DNA from: JBFMDN01 sp040753915
GTDB taxonomy: Bacteria > Desulfobacterota > Desulfomonilia > Desulfomonilales > Desulfomonilaceae
Direction: 5' to 3'
DNA: 12,853 bases
Assembly (NCBI GenBank): GCA_040753915.1
Contig: JBFMDN010000104.1
Span: forward strand, 1 to 12,853
The position numbers were made by a program, and so were the translations under genes. The notes beneath the pieces were generated by a model. The model was given only the letters and a program-made list of their open reading frames with translations, did no database searches and was not told the origin of the DNA. Shown here one piece after another: positions 7,029 to 12,853 of this stretch (within the stretch, counting starts at the first letter, position 1; every line of letters begins with the position of its first letter).

Positions 7029-8270
7029 TCAGCCGCCACGTCTTGCGGCAATCTCCTTCCATCTCTCGAGATCTTCGACAATGACCTTTCCAACCGCATA
7101 CTTGTCGAAGTGGTGCGGATCCCGGGGAACATCCCCGTTGAGCAAATTGAGAAGCTGTGGAGTCGCTTTCCCGCTGAGGGTCTCTTCCTCCGTCAAGACG
7201 CACACATTCCTGGCGGTGATGCTCCGAACCCTGAGCTCTTGTTCCCCCCCACCATGGCGCTCCGGGATGAGGATCGCCTTTACTCCGGTGAGGAGTATCT
7301 CATTGACGGTGTTGTAGCCTGCGCGGGAAATCACGAGCTCTGACTGATTTATCAGGTCCGCCATGTCAGCGAAGAAATTTAGAAACCTCACATCCGAGCT
7401 GAGAGGATGGGTGCGAATAACTTCTACCTGGCTCTTTTCCAAGTAAGGATCGATGACCATGGCTATCTGGTGAGTCCGATGTACCCCGCAGTCCCGTATC
7501 ATGTCGAGAAGTCGCATTGACAGGTCAGCCACGTGTCGGTTTCTGCCGAGCGATATGAGAACGATTTTCCGATCGGCCAATCCCAGACGGTTCAGAAGCC
7601 TGCCGCGAGGGAGGAATTCCCCGTGTACACGATTGGTCACCTTCCCGAGGTATCGTATTTTTTTCTCTAATTCCGGATCGTCTCCCAGGAAGGCTTTGTT
7701 TATGTCAATGACCTCTCGATCCTCCAACACGTACATGAAATCGTAGAGCGAACCGATGTTGATCGATTCCGATCTATGCCGGGGATTCTGGTAAGGAATT
7801 TTCAGGAGTGGAACCCACTTCATGATTCCTCGGCAAATATGGACGAGGGGAAAATCTACAGGGCCCCCTTTTCGCATCCATTTCTTCATGAGTACCGGAA
7901 TGAGCTCGCTCATCTGGCCGGTCATGTTGTGTTCGATGATGAGGGCGTCGGGCTGAAAAAAATTGAAGCTCGCCATGATGATGGATTGGCGGAAATCGAA
8001 TATGCTCTCGAGATCCATGCAGTTCAAGTAGCGCGCGACCATTGGGCTGTTTTCGAGGTCAATATCCAGCTTGACTGAGGGCAATTTTATGACCTCAATC
8101 CCCTGTTCAAAAAAGATCTGCGGCACTGAGCTACCTGACACCACAAGGAAATCGATGTCAGGTCGCCATTTCTTCATTCCAGTTATGACAGCGAGAGTGC
8201 GAAAGGCATGCCCAAGGCCAATGGAGTTGTGCGTGTAAACAAGGATTCTCTTGATTCGGTTCTCTGCCAT
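7029..8270 (-). CDS. MurG-like glycosyltransferase (COG4671-type, GT-B fold)
   Basis: The 413-residue cytoplasmic protein has an N-terminal YTHNSIGLGHAFRTL segment (12-26), in which GLGH takes the place of the glycine-rich donor/acceptor loop of MurG-type GT-B enzymes. The C-terminal half has VLISLGRN (237-244) and the strongly conserved ISRAGYNTVNEILLTGVKAILIPE (314-337) followed by GGEQELR (341-347), the nucleotide-sugar binding pattern of glycosyltransferase family 28 C-terminal domains. The protein therefore most likely transfers a sugar from a nucleotide donor to an unknown acceptor. The start has GAAGG eight bases upstream. It lies 104 bases downstream of the ABC importer operon on the same strand, with no strong terminator between, so read-through is possible. 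Its stop is 23 bases from that of the convergent export lipoprotein, which suggests but does not prove a shared glycan role. Confidence 0.92.
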   Translation of the reverse strand: MAENRIKRILVYTHNSIGLGHAFRTLAVITGMKKWRPDIDFLVVSGSSVPQIFFEQGIEVIKLPSVKLDIDLENSPMVARYLNCMDLESIFDFRQSIIMASFNFFQPDALIIEHNMTGQMSELIPVLMKKWMRKGGPVDFPLVHICRGIMKWVPLLKIPYQNPRHRSESINIGSLYDFMYVLEDREVIDINKAFLGDDPELEKKIRYLGKVTNRVHGEFLPRGRLLNRLGLADRKIVLISLGRNRHVADLSMRLLDMIRDCGVHRTHQIAMVIDPYLEKSQVEVIRTHPLSSDVRFLNFFADMADLINQSELVISRAGYNTVNEILLTGVKAILIPERHGGGEQELRVRSITARNVCVLTEEETLSGKATPQLLNLLNGDVPRDPHHFDKYAVGKVIVEDLERWKEIAARRGG

Positions 8271-8374
8271 TTCGAGTGCCTTCCACCTGGGTCGAATTCA
8301 TGATCCCACAAGATAACGGCCTATGCAAGCGAGGATATGGGGCTCATGCCCCTGGAGATGCAGGAGAATCCCGT

Positions 8375-9409
8375 TCAAATTGCGCATCCCAGAGCATCGC
8401 AACCTGCCAGGTGCAGGTTGGTCGCGAAATGGCATGCTGCAATGTGACCCGGCCCCACCTCTACCAGTTCTGGCTCCGCGGATGCGCAGACATCTTCCGC
8501 GTACAAGCAACGCGGGTGGAACGGGCATCCCGGCGGCGGATTGATCGGATCCGCGGGCTCACCTTTGAGGATTATCTTGCGGCCGGTTAGCTCGGGTCGA
8601 GTGGTAGGAACATTTGAGAGGAGGGCCTCTGTATAGGGATGGCGAGGTCTCGAGAACAGGGGTTCGGAAGGACCGTACTCCACAACACGGCCGACATACA
8701 TGAGGACGATTTTCTTGCTGAAATGCCTTATGAGTCCGAGATCGTGCGAAATGAACAGGTACGCGAGCCCCAGTTTTTCCTGGATATCCAGGGCCAGGTT
8801 CACGATTTGGGCCTGCACAGAGACATCGAGGGCCGACGTGGGCTCGTCGGCCACAAGGAGCCTCGGGTACAGAGCCATGGCCCTTGCTATGCTGATCCGT
8901 TGTCTCTGACCGCCGGAAAAGGCGTGAGGGTAGCGATTCAGATGTTGCAGACTAAGCCCTACGAGCTCGATTAACTCGCGCACCCGCTCTTCCAGCTCTC
9001 TCCCCCGAGCCACTTTATTGACGACAAGAGGCTCTGCGAGTATCTCCCTGATCGTCATTCTGGGATTCAGGGAAGCGAAAGGATCCTGGAATACCATCTG
9101 AATATGGCGCCTCAGCGGTTTCATCGCTTTGGGCTCGATCGATGCCAGATCCACACGCGAGCCGCCATCGGGCGGCTGGAACCAGATATGACCGCTCGTT
9201 GGGCGATATGCACCCATGATCATGCGCCCGACAGTGGTCTTGCCGCAGCCTGACTCGCCCACGAGCCCGAGAGTCTCCCCCTCGTTAATGGTGAACGAGA
9301 CCCCATCCACAGCCTTCACATGACCCACAACCTTCTTGAACACTCCCGCCTTTATGGGAAAGTGTTTTTTCAGATGGCTCACTTCCATCAGCACTTTAGG
9401 GTCTGACAC
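8375..9409 (-). CDS. OppF/DppF-like ABC importer ATPase
   Basis: This 344-residue ATPase drives solute uptake in an oligopeptide/dipeptide-type ABC importer on the cytoplasmic face of the inner membrane. Visible motifs are Walker A GESGCGKTT (51-59), Q-loop FQDP (Q108), signature FSGGQ (164-168), Walker B LLVADEP (184-190), D-loop SALD and the switch histidine H222. The C-terminal oligopeptide-transporter extension has C295, C301, C308 and C326 in a C-x5-C-x6-C-x17-C pattern. In some DppD/DppF relatives these cysteines bind an iron-sulfur cluster. The start is GTG 9409 with GAGG a few bases upstream, 7 bases after the stop of the partner ATPase, so the two are probably translated together. 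It is the last gene of the compact operon. The substrate cannot be told from an ATPase. Confidence 0.96.
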   Translation of the reverse strand: MSDPKVLMEVSHLKKHFPIKAGVFKKVVGHVKAVDGVSFTINEGETLGLVGESGCGKTTVGRMIMGAYRPTSGHIWFQPPDGGSRVDLASIEPKAMKPLRRHIQMVFQDPFASLNPRMTIREILAEPLVVNKVARGRELEERVRELIELVGLSLQHLNRYPHAFSGGQRQRISIARAMALYPRLLVADEPTSALDVSVQAQIVNLALDIQEKLGLAYLFISHDLGLIRHFSKKIVLMYVGRVVEYGPSEPLFSRPRHPYTEALLSNVPTTRPELTGRKIILKGEPADPINPPPGCPFHPRCLYAEDVCASAEPELVEVGPGHIAACHFATNLHLAGCDALGCAI

Positions 9410-9416
9410 CGGTACC

Positions 9417-10430
9417 TCACCTCATCACGCACATTTGCGGGCAGGCCACAAAATGACGATCTGCCACTTGAGTCAGAGCATACGGTTCATCGTGGCATAC
9501 TATTGCCCCACCGCACTCCAAACATCGTCCGTAAAACGGACATCCAGCGATGTACTCGTGAGGATCGGGGAGCGTACCCTCTATGGTGGCCAGATGGCTG
9601 CGTACAGGTGTGTCGATCCCGGGAACTGATTGGAGCAGGGCGCGAGTGTACGGATGCTTTGGATCCTTGAAGAGCACCTCTTTGGGAGCGAGCTCCATGA
9701 CCCGCCCGAAGTAGATGACGAGAACGTCGTGACTGATATCCGCTATCACTCCCAGGTTATGGGAGATGAAGAGGATGGCCATGCCCAGCTCTTCCTGCAG
9801 GTGCTTGAGCAAGTCCAGTATTTGAGCCTGTATGGTGACGTCCAGCGCTGTGGTCGGTTCATCTGCTATGAGAATGCGAGGGTTGCAGATAAGGGCCATG
9901 GCGATCATGGCGCGCTGACGCATGCCGCCGGAAAGCTCGTGCGGGTATGCGGTCAATCTACGTTCAGGCTGCGGTATACCTACCTTGCCGAGCATCTCTA
10001 TGGCCCGGTTGCGCGCCTCAGCTTTCGACACATCCGAGTGGAGCAGCAGCGTTTCCATGATCTGGCTGCCAATAGTATGCAAGGGACTGAACGAGTTCAT
10101 TGGCTCCTGAAAGATCATGCTTATGTCCCGTCCTCGAATGCTTCTTGCCTCTCGTCCGCGCGGATCGAGCTGTACGAGGTCCAATTCTTTCGGCGCACCG
10201 TTTCCGTTATCGATCCGAAATAAAATCCTGCCTTCCACGATTTTGCCAGGGGAGGGAACAATACGAAGAATTGATTGGCCGACGACGCTCTTTCCGCTTC
10301 CGGACTCTCCCACGATTCCTAGCGTCTTGCCCGGTTCCACGGAAAAGCTGACACCGTCCACCGCTCGGACGGTTCCTTCTTCGAGCATAAAGTGGACTTT
10401 CAAATTTTCTACTGTGAGAGCCGGAACCAT
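9417..10430 (-). CDS. OppD/DppD-like ABC importer ATPase
   Basis: This 337-residue ATPase is the expected heterodimer partner of the gene ending at 8375. Motifs in order are Walker A GESGSGKS (41-48), Q-loop FQEP (Q108), signature LSGGM (166-170), Walker B ILIADEP (186-192) and switch histidine H224. NSFSPLHTIGSQIMETLL after the Q-loop is typical of the OppD branch. The C-terminal extension has C297, C303, C312 and C330 (C-x5-C-x8-C-x17-C) plus two extra cysteines, C306 and C334. The arrangement is close to the cluster-binding pattern known in some family members. ATG 10430 is five bases past the stop of the OppC-like permease, and the GAGGTAA ribosome-binding sequence overlaps that stop, so coupling is likely. 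All catalytic residues are present. Confidence 0.96.
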   Translation of the reverse strand: MVPALTVENLKVHFMLEEGTVRAVDGVSFSVEPGKTLGIVGESGSGKSVVGQSILRIVPSPGKIVEGRILFRIDNGNGAPKELDLVQLDPRGREARSIRGRDISMIFQEPMNSFSPLHTIGSQIMETLLLHSDVSKAEARNRAIEMLGKVGIPQPERRLTAYPHELSGGMRQRAMIAMALICNPRILIADEPTTALDVTIQAQILDLLKHLQEELGMAILFISHNLGVIADISHDVLVIYFGRVMELAPKEVLFKDPKHPYTRALLQSVPGIDTPVRSHLATIEGTLPDPHEYIAGCPFYGRCLECGGAIVCHDEPYALTQVADRHFVACPQMCVMR

Positions 10431-10435
10431 GGAGA

Positions 10436-11542
10436 TTACCTCGAATAGGGATCGACCGCGTCACGCAACCCATCGCCCGCGAAGTTAAAGGAAAGAACGA
10501 TGATAATCACGAAAGCCACTGGAATGAGAAGCCATGGGTACAGAGCAATGGTGGTCACGTTCTGGGCCTCTTTCAGCAGCACTCCCAGACTGGTGATCGG
10601 CGGCTGCAGGCCTATCCCCAGAAAGCTCAACGCGGTCTCGGCCAGGACCATGCTCGGTATCGCCAGGGTTACCGTGACGATAATGTGGCTCATGAAGGAC
10701 GGCAGCAAATGTCTAAAGATGATCCTTCCGTGGCCGGCACCGGAGAAGCGCGCCGCGAGCACGAAGTCTTCCTCTCTGAGGGACATAAGCTTGCCCCGAA
10801 CCATTCGTGCCAGGTCGGTCCAACCGATGAGGGAGAGAATAACGGTTATGGTGAAGTAGACCTTCAAGGGTGGCCAGTGGGGGGGCATCGCGGCCGCAAG
10901 CCCCATCCAAAGCGGTATACTTGGGAAGCATCGGATTATCTCAATGATCCGCTGAATAACACCGTCCGGCCACCCGCCCGAGTAGCCGGAGATCCCGCCG
11001 AGAACCAAGCCAAGAAGAAGGCTGAGAAAGACACCCACCATCCCGATCGATAATGAAATCCTGCTCCCATACAAGCACCGGGTAAACATGTCGCGTCCCA
11101 TCCTGTCGGTGCCGAACAGAAAAAGCTCACCCGGCTCCTCCACTCCAAACAGGTGCAGGTCACTCTCCCAAAGGCCCCAGAAGAAATAGCGTTCGCCGCG
11201 CACGAAAAAGCGGATCGGATATCGTTTGGCCGGATCTTCAACGTAGCACATTCTCTGGGTTTCGACGTCCACTTCCAGGTCGCGCCCATACACGAACGGC
11301 CAATGTATGCGACCCTGCGCGTCGAAAATGTGGATACGCGAGGGAGGGGCATATATTGCACATAGATGCCTGCTGTCCCTCGCATACGGCGACAGAAATT
11401 CGCAGAAGGCGGCGGCAAAATACATGCCGATCAAGGCAACCAGCCCGATCATGGCCAGGGTGTGCTTCTTGTAGCGCCACCAGACCAATTGCCTTGTTGA
11501 GGCATTGAGAAACTTCTCAGCTTGAGCCCGATCTGAATTCAT
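10436..11542 (-). CDS. OppC/DppC-like ABC importer permease with long periplasmic insert
   Basis: The 368-residue permease has one N-terminal membrane helix (about 28-50), a large extracytoplasmic segment (about 52-160), and a five-helix core of the DppC type. The cytoplasmic EAA loop that contacts the ATPases is at 249-280 (KLMSLREEDF to IIFRHLLP). GTDRMGRDMFTR (144-155) precedes the core, and ALSFLGIGLQPP near 304-315 is a family hallmark. The insert, which includes RYPIRFFVRGERYFFWGLW, is longer than in enteric OppC/DppC and may touch the binding protein. I chose ATG 11542 rather than an in-frame ATG at 11584. The former overlaps the OppB-like stop by 4 bases (ATGA) and has GGAAGGG just upstream; the latter would overlap the neighbour by 46 bases. 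Substrate class is uncertain: peptides by family, oligosaccharides also possible. Confidence 0.93.
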   Translation of the reverse strand: MNSDRAQAEKFLNASTRQLVWWRYKKHTLAMIGLVALIGMYFAAAFCEFLSPYARDSRHLCAIYAPPSRIHIFDAQGRIHWPFVYGRDLEVDVETQRMCYVEDPAKRYPIRFFVRGERYFFWGLWESDLHLFGVEEPGELFLFGTDRMGRDMFTRCLYGSRISLSIGMVGVFLSLLLGLVLGGISGYSGGWPDGVIQRIIEIIRCFPSIPLWMGLAAAMPPHWPPLKVYFTITVILSLIGWTDLARMVRGKLMSLREEDFVLAARFSGAGHGRIIFRHLLPSFMSHIIVTVTLAIPSMVLAETALSFLGIGLQPPITSLGVLLKEAQNVTTIALYPWLLIPVAFVIIIVLSFNFAGDGLRDAVDPYSR

Positions 11543-12537
11543 ATCCCTTCCCGCGCCCCGAATCGAATTCTGGGATCCACCCACGCGAGCAAGATGTCCG
11601 AAATGAGCGTCCCAACTACCGTCAAGATGCTCAGAAACATGATGAACGTCCCTGCAAGGTGCATGTCCTGACTCAGGAGGGCACTGAGCAGGAGCGGACC
11701 CGTAGTCGGGAGATTCAACACCACCGCGGTAATGGCGATTCCCGAAACCAGCTCGGGCAAGGTCCAGCCTATGGTGCTTACGAGTGGGTTGATCGCCACC
11801 CTCACCGGGTATTTGAGGATTAGTCGCGTCTCAGAGAGACCCTTAGCTCTCGCGGTCGTCACGTACGCTTTTTTGAGCTCGTCGAGCAGGTTCCCCCGAA
11901 TGATCCGAATGAACTTCGCTGTATGAGCCGTCCCAACAATCAATACTGGAATCCACAAGTGTTTAAACAGATCCACAACCTTGGCGAAGCTCCACGGAGC
12001 AGTCGCATATTCTGGTGAAAATAGCCCCCCTATGCTCATTCCCAAATAAGCATAGGAGAACCACAGGAGCACCAAAGCAAGGAGAAAATTCGGAGTCGCC
12101 AAACCGATAAATCCCACGATCGTCAGCAGATAATCCAACCAAGAATACTGTCTGACCGCGGAATATATACCTATGGGAACGGAAATCGCCCAGGAAAATA
12201 GGAGCGTGGCCAACGATATGATTATGGTCAGGCTGAGCCGTTCGCCAATGAGCTCCGACACCGGCTTATTCCATTCGAACGAGTGACCGAAATCCCCGTG
12301 GAGAAAGTTCCACGCCCACTGGAAGTACTGAATGTATATCGGCTGATCCAGCCCGAACCGTCGTTTCAAAGCTTCCAGCTCCGCATGATCCACTGCCTCT
12401 CCGCTGGCCTGCAATTGAGCGACGTAGCTCGTGAGAAAGTCCCCCGGTGGCAACTGTATTATGATGAATGAGATAACTGAGATTGCCACCAACGTGGGAA
12501 TCATGAACAATATACGGCGAATCACGTATGCGAGCAT
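11539..12537 (-). CDS. OppB/DppB-like ABC importer permease
   Basis: This 332-residue inner-membrane permease is the first gene of the importer operon. It starts MLAYVIRRILFMIPTL, the usual OppB/DppB first helix, followed by an external region with RRFGLDQPIYIQYFQW (59-74) and GDFGHSF (81-87). Five more helices follow, with the EAA loop at about 218-250 (DELKKAYVTTARAKGLSE). DPRIRFG closes the protein, as is typical. Length and layout match the family fully. The start has AGGAAG six bases upstream. The downstream OppC-like gene overlaps its stop by 4 bases. No periplasmic substrate-binding protein precedes it within the 316 bases to the window edge, so that component must lie beyond the window, elsewhere in the genome, or be shared. 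Confidence 0.96.
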   Translation of the reverse strand: MLAYVIRRILFMIPTLVAISVISFIIIQLPPGDFLTSYVAQLQASGEAVDHAELEALKRRFGLDQPIYIQYFQWAWNFLHGDFGHSFEWNKPVSELIGERLSLTIIISLATLLFSWAISVPIGIYSAVRQYSWLDYLLTIVGFIGLATPNFLLALVLLWFSYAYLGMSIGGLFSPEYATAPWSFAKVVDLFKHLWIPVLIVGTAHTAKFIRIIRGNLLDELKKAYVTTARAKGLSETRLILKYPVRVAINPLVSTIGWTLPELVSGIAITAVVLNLPTTGPLLLSALLSQDMHLAGTFIMFLSILTVVGTLISDILLAWVDPRIRFGAREGI

Positions 12538-12770
12538 TGCCAGCTTCCTGGAAAAAGCGTTGATGAAACAGCCGCACGATTATTTTTCCGTACGTGCAAG
12601 ATTTCGTGCGTATTGTTGACCACTTGTGCCCACTCCTTTTCGGGAAGCGCGAATTTATAGCCGGCACCCGGGGAAGGGTTGATTAAGCTTCGTAAGGGTA
12701 CCCCCGAGTACCTGTAGGGGCGGGTTCTAGAAAGTGTCTCAAAAGCCTGCAGTCCGTGATAATCGTGGCA
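12538..12770. other. Leader region upstream of the importer operon
   Basis: No convincing full gene lies here. On the minus strand a TATAAA hexamer (12659-12654) is the best -10 candidate for the operon, but a good -35 was not seen at the right spacing. A GTG-initiated frame (12623-12522) with AAGGAG nine bases upstream could encode a 33-residue leader overlapping the first permease start. GGTAC/GTACC at 12697-12712 is a 5-bp hairpin. TGTAGGGGCGGGTT at 12713-12726 resembles one arm of a GC-rich intergenic palindrome whose other arm is missing here. Confidence 0.35.
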
Positions 12771-12853
12771 CACCCCCTCACCCTGACCCTCTCCCCCGAA
12801 GCGGGGGAGAGGGGATTCTTCAGGCTCCCTCTCCCTCTGGGAGAGGGTTGGGG
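12771..12853. repeat. REP/MITE-like double-hairpin repeat, cut by the window edge
   Basis: Two perfect hairpins follow each other. CCCTCTCCCCC (12787-12797) pairs with 12803-12813 around a 5-base loop, and CCCTCTCCC (12827-12835) pairs with 12839-12847 around TCT. The left flank CCCCCTCACCCTGA and the right flank TTGGGG look like imperfect outer inverted ends, which would complete just past the window. The CCCTCACCC...CCCTCTCCC composition matches a palindromic element I know as common between genes in many proteobacteria. Its mobility and function are not established. On the importer side it lies over 200 bases upstream of the first permease. Confidence 0.75.

Noticed and set aside
7032..7049. 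GCCGC/GCGGC inverted repeat between the convergent export and glycosyltransferase genes
   Set aside because: It is inside the coding end of the glycosyltransferase, has only a 5-bp stem with an 8-base loop, and no T-run.
9630..10223. Plus-strand open frame of 197 codons
   Set aside because: It lies entirely antisense to the OppD-like ATPase, whose catalytic motifs are all intact. It has no recognisable domain and is a shadow of codon bias.
11543..11584. Upstream in-frame ATG (11584) as the start of the OppC-like permease
   Set aside because: It would overlap the preceding gene by 46 bases. ATG 11542 gives a 4-base ATGA overlap with GGAAGGG directly upstream, the usual coupled arrangement.

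Overview
The window reads as a chromosomal segment of a Gram-negative bacterium, most likely a deltaproteobacterium (Desulfobacterota). This is inferred from two lipoprotein-type signal peptides, an outer-membrane polysaccharide-export lipoprotein, a zinc-ribbon protein with duplicated 'LMEKY..S.KGLQ' modules of a kind I associate with that group, and moderate-to-high GC content. No rRNA, tRNA, CRISPR array, integrase, transposase or phage gene was seen.

Layout from left to right. At 1-85 there is the probable C-terminal end of a plus-strand gene. It converges on a minus-strand gene (134-871) for a protein with two repeated helical modules and two four-cysteine zinc ribbons. Next is a minus-strand flavin reductase-like FMN-binding protein (994-1560), divergent from a plus-strand multi-pass GT-C/DUF2029-type glycosyltransferase (1642-3093). 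That gene converges on a minus-strand lipoprotein (3335-4975) with a C-terminal gamma-glutamylcyclotransferase-like domain. About 900 bases without a convincing gene follow (4976-5877), holding a hairpin framed by 11-base direct repeats. Then comes a plus-strand Wza/OPX-type polysaccharide export lipoprotein (5878-7005), convergent with a minus-strand MurG-like (COG4671-type) glycosyltransferase (7029-8270).

From 8375 to 12537 lies a tight minus-strand operon for an oligopeptide/dipeptide-type (Opp/Dpp) ABC importer. Its transcription order is OppB-like permease, OppC-like permease, OppD-like ATPase, OppF-like ATPase. The permeases overlap by 4 bases and the other junctions are 5-7 bases, so translation is probably coupled. 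The MurG-like glycosyltransferase lies 104 bases downstream on the same strand and may be read through. No solute-binding protein is in the window. The right end (12771-12853) holds a GC-rich double-hairpin repeat that runs off the edge.

Two themes recur: envelope glycan work (two unrelated glycosyltransferases and the export lipoprotein) and uptake of peptides or similar solutes. The glycan genes sit on different strands and lack flippase, polymerase and tyrosine kinase partners, so they do not form a visible capsule locus. I found no clearly new multi-gene system. The least explained genes are the zinc-ribbon repeat protein and the cyclotransferase-domain lipoprotein.
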